From Schistocephalus solidus (lineage: Eukaryota; Platyhelminthes; Cestoda; Diphyllobothriidea; Diphyllobothriidae), in the NCBI GenBank assembly GCA_017591395.1, contig WEDG01005201.1:34760-98759 (forward strand): a DNA stretch of 64,000 nucleotides, read 5' to 3'. Below, piece after piece: positions 34,781-47,060 of this stretch. The position numbers and the translations under genes are program-made. The notes beneath the pieces are model-generated. The model had not been told where the DNA came from. It made no database searches and saw only the letters and a program-made list of their open reading frames with translations. The stretch's first letter is position 1; each line of letters starts with the position of its first letter.

Positions 34781-36474
34781 CGTAAGGTACATGAACACCG
34801 TCACCTGAGAACCATTTTTTTTGCGTTTGAAGTGCACCGATAGCGTCTGATATGGGAGAGTCTACCCTTGTCATGACAATATACCGAGGATATCTCGGGA
34901 AATTCAAGAAGGAAAACCATGTCGCATGAGTTTAGTTTTGTCGTCTTCCACCCGAAGCAACTATCCGTCTATAAGCGTCGAAGAGGCGGCAGAACACTGT
35001 CCTTGAAGATATAGATATCCGATATGCGGTCTACGCTGCCGGAAGAGCGTGGATCGAATTCTACAGATCTGCTGCCGCAGGCCCTCACGCATGAAGATCA
35101 GCAATCCGCGACAACATCCGGAGCGGCTAGTTGAACCAAATACACCTAAAAGTACTCAAATGACATAGCCTTCCCACATTGGGAGGCGTTGCAAGGACCT
35201 TGTTAGTCAGAAGAAACCTACGAAGGACCATAGAAAGAAGAGAGTCGGTAACCAACGCCTAGCAGTTGATGCTATCAATGCCTCTGGCGAAGGACTTCTG
35301 AACCATCAGGTACTCGACCCGTCCTAAGCCTGCGTACCGCAAACACTTCCCAGATGGCCATTGTAATCCCTCCGAGTCAGACGAATGTCTTCGAGGAAAC
35401 GAGGGTGCAGTCTATTTAAAGAGATGTTCTACACAGAGACAAAACTAGTGTGTTAGAGTTAGAGCCGCGATAGAGTATGCAATAGAGTCCATACGGTGCG
35501 CGACAGAAGGCCGTAACTATAGGCTAAGGGGTAAAACTGTTATGAGTAAACACGTGCTAAAGCAAACTGCGGTTAGGCGAAGAAGTCTACGTTTTCTGCC
35601 AGGAACGGCGCGCAAGTGTGGGAAAACCGGAGCGGACATGGAGCAGCTACACTTTAAGTGCTTTGAAGGACCAAAGAGGGGGGGGGGCAGAGGGGAGGGG
35701 GCGAGGAGGTGGAGGTAACACCTTGCGTTGTCAGTATGGGGCGGGTTGTGCAAGGGGAAGGGCGGTAATCGCTGCTGTGGGGCGTGTCAGCAGCCAATCA
35801 GAGCCCTGGGAACCTTCCTAAGAAGGCGACAGTAGAAGGCGCCCGAGTGGTCAACTGCGGCAGGAAGAGTGTGGGTATCAGGAGTTGCTGAAACAGCCAG
35901 AGGAAATTGCCGTTGCGATTTCATGGCGATAGAAGACAAAAAAGTTGGACAATGCAGGGTACCAACAGCAGAAAAGTCAGGAGAGCTCGTACACAAAAAG
36001 GGCCTGTCTCGCTTCCGTGATGTGGCGGCGATGGGGCAGTAAAAAACAGCTAATTAAGGCCAGTCCAACTGCGTGGATGTACCATCTCATTAAATGTTAA
36101 CCGAAATGCTGAAATGTGTTTTTGAGTCAAAAATAATGCCGAAGTACGGCTACAATATTAGCTATCGTGTGGCAGAATCACAAGACATTTTAGTCACGTT
36201 AAGATGCCAGCTTTGAACGACCTTCCTTCCGGCCGTCTACAACACCTACAAAAACGACTACTTCTTACTCATTTTCAAATATGTTTTATAGAAACACACA
36301 CAAGCGTATTCTTTCTTGCAACCCACCCCCTTCGTGCGCATGCGCGTAGGTTTTACCACTCACGCGGGATCATAAACAAACGCGGGCGTATGTAAGTGAG
36401 AAAATAAATAAAACTGTGTAATGTGAAGGGTGATATGTTGTTAGCTCATTGTAGAGCCGGAGAAGCCGCAAATA

Positions 36475-36625
36475 GAGGTCCACCGTATGCTCCACAGCAG
36501 GGAAAATGACTGGCGCTGGATTATAGCGGGTGCAAACTTGCGATGCATCTACCTCACGCTCTGTTCTACTCCCCACCTGGGCCCGGTGTCGAGACAGAGT
36601 CAAAAAGACCGGGAACGGAAGTCGG
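36475..36625. mobile_element. SINE-like family S3, fragment
   Basis: Contains TCCACCGTATGCTCCACAGC and GGCCCGGTGTCGAGACAGAG, the S3 hallmarks, with the middle block shortened. Confidence 0.6.
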
Positions 36626-37784
36626 CGTGTGAGGACAAACTTACCGCGTTCAAGGAGGGGAAACGGTAGCGCAGAGGAAACACTGGTTTAAGGTTACTCA
36701 AAAATACTTCAAACTGGGCACTCTTAAGCAGTCTACGCACGTGTTTAGCGGCTTTTCTGTGGGACACAAACAAACCCTCCCACCGAAAAATACCGCTTAC
36801 AGCAGAAAATTCTAAAGATGACTTACTTTGCGCCAAAATGAATACAAGAAAGGATAGGCTTGCACATGCTGCCAGTAGAATTAACACAACTTAGGTAATC
36901 CTTTCTAGCGAGCAATTTTTTCGACGGTCGAGGAGGCGCGAGCATCCAAAAGTCACCACATCCGGGTGCAACTGAAAAATCGGAGGATTAGTGGCTGTAT
37001 GATAATCAATAATCCCTTCTAAACGAGATCATGTTTCAAGATTTAAGTTGGTGTTTAGTGATAAAAGTTACCTTGCCGCAGATAGTGAGCACTGAAGGTG
37101 TCATTTAAGTATACTCGACTAATGACCTGGAAGAAAGACACTTCCGCGGATAAAACGCCGACTACGTAAACGTTAGATGAGCAGTGACACCTGAATGGTG
37201 CTCATTATAATCATCTTCGTTCGGACACATGTGGATATTGTGCACCTGAATGATCGGCAACAACGCAGAAGAACTATGCAGTATCGAAGCATGAAAATGA
37301 CGGGAACATAGAAGTCAATAACTGGAAGACGCTAGTCAATGTGTGAAGAACAGGTTCGTAAATCAATCACCCTGGCCACCTCCTAGCGCCTATTCCTTCC
37401 TCCAGCGACCGCTGACTGCAGATACTTACGATGAAGTAGTATCCGCTTCAAGTTAAGTATAGACATTTGATTATCCAAATTCCTTGAGTCTGTGAGGCGT
37501 TAGCTTTACAAATTTACACTTTCGAACAATTATATAGCCACAAGAGCGGTATGACATTAGTACTACCGCGGATTCAAGTCCCGTGGAGATGTAACGATTC
37601 AAAGACAGAGACCAGCTGACTACCGGGTCAGGGTGGGTTTGATATAGGGTGTAGTGACGATAAGCGGAAGGCAGTGATCCAATAAGAAACCGACCGACTC
37701 TTGGGTAGTTTGACCAGATTCAGTACGAAGACAAACGTGAGTAGACCCCCAATGGCCCAGCAGTTTTAAAAGGGCAGACCTTAC

Positions 37785-37943
37785 CCTCGGATCTACGGTC
37801 CGTTGACGGACAAGCATGTCATCAGAACCAGGAGGTGCTTGGCCATTCGCTCTCGAGGGTGAGTCACTCTGCTCCAAATTGGGCGATGCAGACTTTGAGC
37901 GGGACTTTCCGTCGCCCCTACGGTCCCTTCCAGGCACAAGCAT
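37785..37943 (-). CDS. ESYT: Extended synaptotagmin exon: C2B-C2C linker
   Basis: 53 codons, phase 0 on both sides, acceptor GTGCTGCCTTGTAG and donor GTAAGG. The translation is a Lys/Arg/Ser/Pro linker (RRGDGKSRSKSASPNLEQSD; SPSRANGQAPPGSDD). In animals the basic Ser-rich linker between C2B and C2C has the same place and composition. There is no domain to verify it independently, but the splice sites and the phase fit with the C2B exon are good. Confidence 0.7.
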
Positions 37944-38344
37944 CTACAAGGCAGCACAAAATTGGTAAGAGCCCCCAGAGAGTGGGAGAAGGGAATCTAA
38001 CAGGGTGCAACGCAGCGATATATCGCACGGCTGGAAAGACAGTCCGCGAGGGGTGAAGATAAAAAAGGCGAGGACCACAGTGTGCAGCAGACACTGAGAA
38101 TCCACCACAGGGTGGACTTCGAAAAATGACCAGCACAGTGGTAGTCGCAGGAGGACTGCAGTCAGTGGGAGGATAACGCTCTGCCGGCAACAAGTTTACG
38201 GTCTTGCACCTGGCTCATAGAAAAAAAACTGCAATAAAAACGAAAGTTAGTTGGCTGGCACCTGCGAAAAACTGCATGAAACCTAGGTCAGCGAGGTGGA
38301 ATAACTCGGGCTAGTTTCTTCATAAAGCTACCGCTGTGGATGAA

Positions 38345-38705
38345 ACGAAAATTCCACCGCAAGTTCCGACGAGATCCACCGTGTGCTCCACAGGAGGGAT
38401 GGTTACTTGCACTGCAACTAGCGCAATCTCACTTTCCTTACCGGCCTGTGTCACGAAGACCGGATCGGGCGCGGTCGGAGCCGCACCTGACCATGCCGCC
38501 ACGCTTGACTCGGATGCCACGGAGTTTGAGTGTCATCAAGATCACAGGTGGCTGGTGCGGCGTGAGCATGCACCCCAAGCGTGCCACCACGCCCACCCTG
38601 TTTGGAATTTTTTAGAGGAGCGCAACCGGCATTACACCTGCCGTGCCCTGATCTAGCCCCCATGTTGGTCCAGCGCACCTAACATGCAGCCCGTTTAGGG
38701 GGCGC
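38345..38705. mobile_element. SINE-like family S3, copy
   Basis: S3 hallmarks GATCCACCGTGTGCTCCACA, GGATGGTTACTTGCA, TCACGAAGACCGGAT and GAGCGCAACCGGCATTACAC occur in order, ending CCCGTTTAGGGGGC. Confidence 0.65.
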
Positions 38706-39284
38706 AGTTGTGGATGAAAAGAGGACCATGAAATAACGTGTTGCAAAGGGTGCCGGAGGGAGTGGTTCCTTTCCCCATATACTCTGAGGTTATATGGACT
38801 GCGAAAAATGTTGAACATACTGGCGTGCTAATAATAACTCTTTTTGTCAACTAATAACTTAAACTCATCGCAGAATTAAACGACCTGGACTGATGGTTCG
38901 ATTGTGGAAAAATCGGCGACCTCGGTGGAGTTCACAGAAGCGACACTAGGCGCCTGGCTGTAGTAATGCTGTTGCCCCAACCACCCAACCCACAATAACG
39001 TATATCATTCAAAAATTTGGGCCTCGTGAACCACAGCCCCGGTCGATCATGCTATTCTGCCTAGCCTAGCCATTGTGCGGCTACTGGCGGTGCTCGAGAG
39101 TGAGCCTCAAGGCACAACTGGACGGGTGAGTCCTATAACCAATCAGTGAGCGCCTACTTACCATGGTTAAAAAGATGACTGTTTAAGTAGGTTTTGCGTA
39201 CCAGTCAATCTCAAATTCACCAAGTGAATACCAACCTGATTTTATAATAGACGTTTTTTGGAAGATTTGAAGGACTTTCATTGA

Positions 39285-39500
39285 CTACTCGATGGTGAAA
39301 AATGCGGCGACCTCGGCATGGTTCCAATCCACAATTAATAAAGACAAGGCTTGTGCACGGTTAGCACTCTAACCACCTAGGCTACTCAAGACCCTCGGTC
39401 GGGACCTTGTAGTTCACAGGGTTGGAGTGCGAGTTGTACTGGAGCAATGCCTCGTCTATCATAGTTTCCAATTCCACCGAGGCCGCCGAGATATCTTTAA
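39285..39500. mobile_element. Two S1 SINE heads in head-to-head orientation
   Basis: Reverse strand 39400-39285 reads CCTAGGTGGTTAGAGTGCTA, a GATTGGAACC B-box relic, then CCGAGGTCGCCGCATTTTTC. The plus strand from 39401 reads GGGACCTTGTAGTTCACAGG and ends CCACCGAGGCCGCCGAG. Both carry the S1 tail hallmark. A further S1 tail in reverse orientation lies at 38885-38945. Confidence 0.6.
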
Positions 39501-39554
39501 GTTAGGATATTAAGTTCCTCTGTTAATAACCGCCAATTTGCCCAAACATAAAAC

Positions 39555-39790
39555 TTCCTTGCCAATCATCGGATGGATCCCAGATCGATTGCTGTGGAAA
39601 ACCTGCATGGACAGTCAGATTACCGCATGAGACTTGGCGGACGCTTAACTCAGTCAAAGTGGAAAAAAGGCAAGGCTCTCGGTCGGGACTTTGTAGCTCA
39701 GGAGGTTAGAGCACCGGTTGTCAGGATCTCAAATCCCATCGAGGTCGCGGAGCTTTTCACAAACGGGGAGTCAGTTCAAAGTAGGTAGCA
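39555..39790 (+). mobile_element. SINE family S1
   Basis: It contains TGTAGCTCAGGAGGTTAGAGC (A-box region, near 39690), a B-box relic CTCAAATCCC and the tail ATCGAGGTCGCGGAGCTTTT. Upstream GGACAGTCAGATTACCGCAT matches the 46766 and 50405 copies. Confidence 0.6.
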
Positions 39791-39929
39791 CAAACTACCC
39801 CAATGGTCTAGTAAGCATACTGGCCGACTTTTGCGTGCCCCCTGCAAAAATGGAAAGAAGCAGGAGTGAGTTCGCCCGCGACGTCCGGGACTTCAACCTA
39901 TAAAATCAGCATATGATGGGGTAGGGATC

Positions 39930-40225
39930 GTGGATGTGTTCCCCTGGGCGGCAGTTATGCGTCTAATTCCCGGGAAATAAGGGTTAGCGCTAAACTTGAG
40001 ACAGATATTAAAGTTATCGTTAGGGTTAAGGTACCGATTGAGGTTACGAGTAACGGGTTACGATTAGTATTACGGTATATACCCTTAATTCAGACTGACT
40101 TACTCCAAGGTAACGATTCATTTCCGAGGAAATTAAGAGCAACAGCTACGAGTACGGTCTGCGTTAGGGTTAGTGTTAAGGTTATGACAAAGAAAATTTA
40201 CCGCAACGAGGGAAGCGTTCCTATT
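39930..40225. repeat. Telomere-like degenerate hexamer block (possible decayed MITE-B)
   Basis: Repeated GGGTTAG, TTAGGGTTAAGG and GTTAGGGTTAGTG units occur between about 39985 and 40190. The flanks GGGATCGTGGATGTG (left) and GCGTTCCTATTCC (right) resemble MITE-B ends but are too decayed for a firm call. Confidence 0.5.
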
Positions 40226-40459
40226 CCTTTGCCGTAGGGGGGAGGGGGATGGAGGGGAGCGGGGAGCACATAACGGACCTATTATTTTGCCGGTTGTACA
40301 GCACCCGTTAACCAATGTGTTGCTCGACGAAACCATCGACGCAGAATCTGCAAACACCTATGAAACCCGCTGCTAACTTTCAGCCTTCCGGAAAAGTTGT
40401 CAGTGACAAAAAAAATACCCAAAAGAGGAAAGGGTATGGGATAGGTACAGATACGATAC

Positions 40460-40612
40460 CCTGAGTTCCATGTGTAGATAGAGCACAGCGCCCTCGTTGG
40501 TTGCCGAATTCAGTGTGTAGGGTCGCGTCACCGTCATATCACTTTCGGCCATCAAATGCTTCAGTGGAATGCCACAGGTGCCCAAAAGGAATTCCGTTCG
40601 ACTGTCTCGGAT
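40460..40612 (-). CDS. ESYT: Extended synaptotagmin exon: last strands of C2B
   Basis: The acceptor GACATTCGCAG and donor GTATCG enclose 51 codons, phase 0. The frame reads IRDSRTEFLLGTCGIPLKHL, then MAESDMTVTRPYTLNSA, then GAVLYLHMELR. This follows E-Syt C2B: VRDEQxxxxLGNLKVPLSQLLxxxDMTVSQxFxLxxS...LRV. Joining to the previous exon gives LNIE-IRDSR, the expected strand. Confidence 0.92.
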
Positions 40613-40747
40613 CTGCGAATGTCAAAAAGAGGGGAAGGGAGAGAGGAGAGCATTTGAGCGTAGCTGTGAGCACAAAAGCGAAGTTCTGAGCAGAGTCAAC
40701 CTGGGTAAACAACCTTCTCAATAAGTCATTACTAAACATTTGCAGTT

Positions 40748-41150
40748 GCTGTGAACCGGCCTGGTACTCAAGAAATCCCACGAAACGTATGCGTGGCAGA
40801 AGGTTGTCCCAAACACTACCAAGGCACGAAAAAATGCATTAAAACCTATATCTCCTTTTCAGTGAAAAACTACGTGTATTTATAGCAGCCAGTCCAGGTT
40901 GGCTAATATCGTGTCCGATCCGCTAAAGAAAGAAGGTTCTAAAGGGCTCGAGTGAAATCTCGCAGACATGGACTAATCAGATCCAACGGTAGCACTATGG
41001 ACACAGTCAATGCGGGATGCTGCCGATGGTGCGTTCGTGGCATGCAGCGAAGGTGGGGGGGGGGGGGGGGGGGGGGGGGAGAGGTGGGAGCGACACGAGC
41101 ATGGGATTTTCTGTGAGGTTGACTCCTCCTGGAGGATGTGGACATTCATA
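40748..41150. repeat. Unclassified ~390-bp repeat R1, copy 2, with G25 run
   Basis: Homologous to 26893-27280 over its whole length. A run of 25 G (41055-41079) sits between the GCATGCAGC block and the block before TGTGGACATTC, where copy 1 has ACAGGTACCGCGC. Confidence 0.75.
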
Positions 41151-41639
41151 ACTGCATTCAGATACAACCTGTAGGGACGATGATTTTCCCTATAAGGGCG
41201 ACCTTCTGTCCACAGAAGGCATGGGCTCGAGCCATGGAAAGGTTTAATCGGTCCAAAGACTTGAAGGGCAGCATATTACTACACCTGATTTTCCGCATCT
41301 CCCCTAATCGGAGCAGTTGAAATCACCCCACTCACCTACTCTGCTACTGCGGCCTTTCGAAATCTAGTTTGCTTTTAAAATCCCTCATGGAAATGAACGC
41401 TTTGAAGTCCCCCTCACCCCCACTGACCCACTGTCACCAATTTAACCTTCGCTGGCAATGAAACGCCCTGATCCATCAAATACTTATATTTTTTCCTTCT
41501 AATACTGGCTGATATTTAAGGTCAGAAATTGCTATTTTGAATCCAGGGAGCGAATGAAAACGCTAGATAGAATGGCACTCATAATGCGCCACCCATATGT
41601 GCGACTCCATTGCTCACCAGAGAACCTAATTTTTCATTA

Positions 41640-42195
41640 TTTTTCAGTTCGGTTCAGTTCAGTTTTATTAAGGGAAATATAGGCGAAGCCTTTGAGCTCC
41701 GTATTGATGTCAATGACACTGCAAATTAAAAAAGGCTGACATATAATGGACTTTGAACAAAGGGTTATCTCCCCGTTACACTACAGGGCATCGGACAAAC
41801 AATTATAAAATAGTAAAATAGTTTAATAGGATGTCCTCGCAAAGTAGTGGTAGTGGCCAGCTCAAAGAAGTCGCCAGATGCAAGGCAACAATCCTGACCC
41901 CGCAGCATGCGAAAGGCTTGTATTAGGTCGCCGCGTAGCTGTCTATAGTCCAGAAGAAACAGATAAAGATAGGAAAATCGTGTCTCGTAAGGCAGGCAGC
42001 TTTGACCTTAAACAAGCTTGATTGCACGTCTTTGGACCTTCTCTAGGGTGTTGTGGTCTTTGACAGACCACGGCCTCCAGGCTTGTATGACAAATTCCAA
42101 TTGTGGTCGCACGAACATCCTGAAGACCTTATAAAAGCACTTTTTGTTGAACTTTGCAAACGCTCGCTTAATTTGACACAAGCTTGACATGGCAG
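41640..42195 (-). mobile_element. CR1-like non-LTR retrotransposon, 3' end with pentamer tail
   Basis: Reverse-strand frame from about 42190: SLCQIKRAFAKFNKKCFYKV, then FVRPQLEFVIQAWRPW, then LEKVQRRAIKLV. After a stop it continues YRQLRGDLIQAFRMLRGQDC and a short C-terminus. This is the region after the RT domain in CR1/jockey-like LINEs (xRPxLEYAxxxWxP...LExVQRRATK). The 3' end runs through an untranslated part to a CTGAA-type pentamer tail (41645-41665), the microsatellite end usual for this class. Catalytic RT boxes are absent (5'-truncated). Confidence 0.75.
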
Positions 42196-43115
42196 ATTTG
42201 CTACTTATATCGACTCACAGTGTATACTACCTCAATTCTAAAGCATGTTTTCGGGCATCAAACACTTATTCTTACCCGGTGTTGGGAGAAATTTACACAC
42301 AGACAGTGGAGAACTTTCAAAAAACTTATTTTTCTTCACTGCTGTTGCGATCAGGACGTCCTAGCGAACCCTCCCCACTCTAAATCTACGCTGCCTAATG
42401 AGACTGCAGAGAGCAAATATGGACGGCGGGTTTTGGGTGCCCTCATATATGACGTTGATAATCGTCTCCACAGGTTCGAAATAACAATTTCCTACCTTTG
42501 AAAAAGTCGGTGCATTTCAACCCTACCTGAAAACATGTTCGTGAATGCGGCATAAATAATAAGCATCACCCCCATGAATATGAGATTGAAGAAGAGAGTT
42601 GATCTCCAAGAGGATCTGCGAACGCTTCTCCGCCCTTTTAATCAAAAAAACTTGTCTATGACAGTTTTTAACCCTTCGGAAAGGACGTAAGTCTCGCCGA
42701 CCACAGTCAGATAACCTTGCATGCCCGGGCGGACAAATACATACAATTATATTGCGTAAAAACGCAGTCAGGATTGTTCTGAATGCAATTACTGAGCCAC
42801 CCAGCGTACGCGCGCGCAGTTTTCAACCAGGATGACACAGCTAGCAGCTGAAAGCTGTGGATTCTGCGCACGCAGCCTCGTCCGCGACCTTGAGAAGGAT
42901 GCGGCGAATAAGAATCAAAGAGTAAGATCGGCGTTTCCGTCGGAGCAAGTCCGCAGCGTATGCCTGCGACATGGCAAGACTGGAGGCCAACAAATCCTCA
43001 CAAAATGTAATGTCTACTATCCTGCAAAAAAGGCAATAGAAGAGACCGATGCGCAGACCCAAAATTGGAGACATTTACGAATGAAAGCGGGGAGGGCGGG
43101 GGGGGGTTAGCTCAC

Positions 43116-43274
43116 TTCAATATTCAGCCTTTCGATTTCCGGATTTGATAGGAGAAAGTGGTGTATAGACTCCCACAGCGGGTTTTGCGTCCTCTCCTTG
43201 ACAAAGGTGTTCTGGATGTTATTACCCAGTTGAAGAATGCAGTAGGGCGATGGCTCCTGCACGAACTTCACCCT
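43116..43274 (-). CDS. ESYT: Extended synaptotagmin exon: middle of C2B
   Basis: 53 codons, phase 0 on both sides, acceptor CTGATTCACAG and donor GTGAGC. It reads RVKFVQEPSPYCILQLGNNI, then QNTFVKERTQNPLWES, then HHFLLSNPEIERLNIE. This matches the E-Syt C2B core: xxPSPYVxLTLGxxxQxTxVxxxTxNPVWEExFxFLxxNPxxQxLxIxV. Loop 1 lacks the Asp ligands, as in other E-Syt C2B domains, so calcium independence is expected. Confidence 0.93.
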
Positions 43275-43428
43275 CTGTGAATCAGGATGACAAGAATCGG
43301 GATGGAAGCAGGCATACGGTTGCAGGCAAAAAGAATCAGTCAGCTTTTAGAGTAGACTATCCAGTTTTGGGGACTTACCTCGGGCGACGATGATCACCGC
43401 CGGTTAGGGGAAAGGGCGCATACGCATA

Positions 43429-44351
43429 GAGTAGATGTGCTATCTTATGAAACGTTAATCTAAATTCTTAAATGTGTTTTGGTTTCGAGAAGATTACTTA
43501 AGTAGGGTTGCAACACTAATGATCGTGCAGTCTAAACCCAAAAAATTTCCATCACGCAAGAATGGCCGCTTTTAAACGAGCTTCTATTCTACCGCGTGCA
43601 TTAAAACAATGATTACTTATGCAATAGGAAGAATTTTTCCACAATATAGTTTACACAAAATGTGCACGAAAATCTTCCTTCTTGTACTCATTTCGTAACA
43701 GATTACGTCTTCTTCAAATGCTGTGCTTGAAGAAAGGTACCTTTTGGTTCAAAAAACTTTTTATTTGCCGAATATCTTTGAAGCTGACCGGCCTTTGCAC
43801 TTGCATTCAGCTCCTCCAAAAAAATCAAATACTTCACTACACTTTGAGGAGGAGGACGTCACATGGCGCTCGTACAATTTTCCAATAGATTTGGACCATG
43901 TTTTATAAGCAGCATCAATAAATGGAACGGTATGATGCTGTATGAATGGACATCGACTGTCTTAAAATATCAAATAATTTGTAACTTATTTTAAAATCGA
44001 AAGATACCCATTGTTTTAGTGCACAACTTAAAGAAGACGTAATTTGCTACGAAATAAGTACGCGAAAGAATGCTTTCTTGCATTTTTAAAATAAATATTT
44101 GAATTTATATGGGGATCGAAAATCAACGGGAGAATTCATACTACTGAAGCAGTTGTTTTTGCAGTGTAGCTTTTGCAGGCGGTCAGAAAGAAACCCATTC
44201 AAAATCTGGCAGTCTGACGTTCCTGAAATATCTTAAGATTATACTATACGATAAGTAATATTGCAAACCCTGCTCAAGTGATCTCTTCTAATTGAAAAAA
44301 AAAAACATTTTGGAATTTTGGCTTACATTTAATGAGATCGTAAATCTATTG
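43429..44351. mobile_element. MITE-A copy 2 (~0.92 kb, uninterrupted)
   Basis: The left end GAGTAGATGTGCTATCTTAT and the reverse complement of the right end are inverted repeats of the family. TA flanks both ends (43427-43428, 44352-44353). It aligns with copies 1 and 3 throughout, including the GCAGGCGGTCAGAAAG block in the right third. It has no insertion at the site interrupted in copy 3. Confidence 0.75.
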
Positions 44352-44749
44352 TACATCAGCTGCGCTACAGGATGTGAGACGCAGACCGGACGAACCTCTG
44401 AATGATTCAGCAAAGAAATCTCCACTGAGGCCAACTAGACCGCGTTTTGGTTTGTCACTGCATCCAGACCAGACCTTGCTCAGTATGATCTCCAAGTGAC
44501 CGCGGTGAGGACTCAGTGCAAACTAAACCTCAGGTCGGAGGAGAGATCACGATACTAAGTCAACTGGCAACCTGCCAAGCCACATCGGTCAGTGTATCGT
44601 GATAGTTTCGAAGCGTGTTCTTCTGCTCGGGGTGACCAGCCAAAGCGATGGAGAGGCCGCAATCCCTCCTCTCTCCGTCATTAAACTGCCGGATAGTCAG
44701 GTCGACTGAAGATGCGGTCAGAATCAGTGGTTGAACTGACATCCTCGTT

Positions 44750-44850
44750 CCGTCCACAGAACGGAGTACAGAGAGACTGGAATGGTAATTTCTGGCTAGT
44801 GATCCGTCGTAGCCAGCCATGCCCAACCCCGGTTTAGAGAACGTGAGATG
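44750..44850 (-). mobile_element. SINE family S2, fragment
   Basis: Contains GAGACTGGAATGGTAATTTC and GTAGCCAGCCATGCCCAACC, the S2 hallmark, in an E-Syt intron. Confidence 0.5.
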
Positions 44851-46649
44851 CGAATCCAAAATCTTTGGTTATTGATCGCTGTTGCACAAGTGACCAAATT
44901 ACAGATCACAGGTCATACTAGCCTGCACTTGGCGCGTGGGTGACGATAAAATAGAAGCCGGAAGGGAAACATTTGAGTTCTTCTGTCTGCGAGCGTCCAT
45001 GTCACCATTGATTTCAACAAACGAAGACAGCGTCCGCATACTGTGGGCAAAATGTGGCTTGCTTCAAGCTTAAACTCCAGACCTGATATGAGGGTACCAG
45101 GCCCAGGTGGGGAAACGAACCAAGAGCGATATAGATGCGTCGATGCGCACATTCGGGGTCAATGGTGGAGGGACAATAAATACATCTAGCAAAAGCATAT
45201 GCAGATTTTATACATTTAGGTTCAGGTCACCGCGGGCGAACTCATGACTGCCTCTAACCGTCTATGCTGCGAGCTCGCAACACATATCCATTTTCGGGAA
45301 ATATGAATCATTAGTATAAGTAATGAAGATCCTCAAAAAATGCACAACACGTGAGCGAATTTAAGAAATATGATTTGTTCAGGCAGCTAGGAGTATCTTC
45401 TCAGAAGCCCACATTTAATTTTGTGTCAGTTAAGTCTCGACAACTTCCCATGCTAAGTAACTTGGCGCCTTCGTAAAGCGAACTACTACACAACAGCTTG
45501 ATAGTTCACATATAAGGCTGCGAAGAAGATGAGACGCGATGATTTAAATTCAACTGCCCTGGTGCATTGACAAGAGAAACCTTTTTGAAAGCGTTTACAA
45601 GGTATTGTGCTAGCTAAAAAAAACGGAACACTTGGGATGAAAATCTACATTCCTCTATACGCAGGCGAGGTGCTGAGGTGTAGATCACACATGCCTACCT
45701 GTGTACGCAATCCACTAAGAGGCGAACCTCCTCCAAATGCGATGGCGATGAGGACAGCCTCGGTCCGCGTTAAAGTTCCCGACGCAAGACGTGAGAAATT
45801 GTCCGTGTTTAATTTCCTCAGGGGTGGGATGCTGTTGGTCTGTAAGTCTCTGATTTATACATATGAACAACAGTGTGTCCCAAAAAAACAGGAGACATCC
45901 CAGCAGAAAGCTTTAGCCTTGAGACGCAGAACCATGTTCTAGAAGTCACCGCGAACTTTCTAAACAGCGCGCTGCAGACTGCGTGCGTCGGAAGATGGTC
46001 AGCGCGGACCCCTATTTTCGGTCAATATACCGTTTAGAAAACCGAATGTGTGTCGCGTGAAGTGCGCCCCAGAGGGACTTCGGCATTTATAGGGTCACCC
46101 TGCAGTGCATATGCACTGCAATCGGGTCTAGAACTGGGCGTCGACACAATTCAGAAAATGAAAACAGGGGAACGCTCTGTTTACAGGTTGCTGGACAGAA
46201 TATATCGGTAGCGATCAGGCCGCTGAATGCACGTGGACATATCTGAAATAGTCCCCTGAAGCTAACGTTGCGGCATGCGTATTCGTTTGCGAATAACTCT
46301 AGAAGAGCGAAGACAAAACTACGCGAACAAGATAAATACTGTGGCAGAAGTGGTAGAAATCTACTTGCTTTGACAATTAGGGGTGCAAGTTTAAACCAAC
46401 CTAAAGCAAGCCAAAAACCGCCATTCGCAAGTGGAAATACTTCCAAGGACAAGACTGCATAGAATTGCATTAGTTTGATAGCTCCAATAAGCATAAAATA
46501 GAGAAATCGTTTTTCTGATAAGCGACCTAAAGAATTACAGGGTGGCGAGAAAGAAAGTAGTAATTGTGAAAAATAGAAACGATTTACATTCACAGAAAAT
46601 GGTATTCGTATATCAACCTTTGCTGATGACAATCCATATAGGAATACGC

Positions 46650-46715
46650 TTACTCTTGTGGCGAAAAACTCGGCGACCTCTGTGGGTTTCGAATCCACTA
46701 CACCAAGGGTACGAG
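46650..46715 (-). mobile_element. SINE family S1 tail, reverse orientation
   Basis: GCGAAAAACTCGGCGACCTC followed by TTTCGAATCCAC is the S1 tail plus B box in reverse. Confidence 0.55.
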
Positions 46716-46765
46716 TTTCTTAGAAGCGGGAAAATTAAATTACTTAAATCTGCCAAAGCCCATAC

Positions 46766-47060
46766 TAATACATTGTGTCTGGTAGCCATCTGGCGGATTC
46801 TGGATTGAGAGATTAGGAAATCCTGCTTGGGCAGTCAGCTTACTGTATCAGAATTGGTGGATTCCATACGCTACAGTAGGCTGGGCGGAGAATATGACCC
46901 AAGTGTGATTAAACTCGCGGCTCCCTCGTGAGGCCTCGTGTGCCAGGTGGTTGGCGCGTTCCTCTTTCTGTGTTGGGTTCGAATCCCACTGAGACCGCCA
47001 GGTTTTTCACAACAGGGTCAAATAAATCATTGAAATTTGCCAAATACCCTATTAACTTAT
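46766..47060 (+). mobile_element. SINE family S1, near-complete copy
   Basis: Upstream block GGTAGCCATCTGGCGGATTC, then AGTCAGCTTACTGTATCAGA, then a tRNA-like head (GCCAGGTGGTTGGCGCGTT and B box GGGTTCGAATCCC near 46976). It ends with the tail TGAGACCGCCAGGTTTTTCA and GGGTCAAATAAATC. It is block-by-block parallel to 50405-50760. Confidence 0.7.

Larger units (their letters stand above)
29810..37784 (-). other. Large E-Syt intron region (8 kb), probably holding an unseen exon
   Basis: Recognised contents are S3 fragments (33130-33440, 36475-36625), a LINE RT relic (34388-34780), and C12 (33824-33835) and G10 (35678-35687) runs. Phase arithmetic calls for at least one more exon here. Confidence 0.55.
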
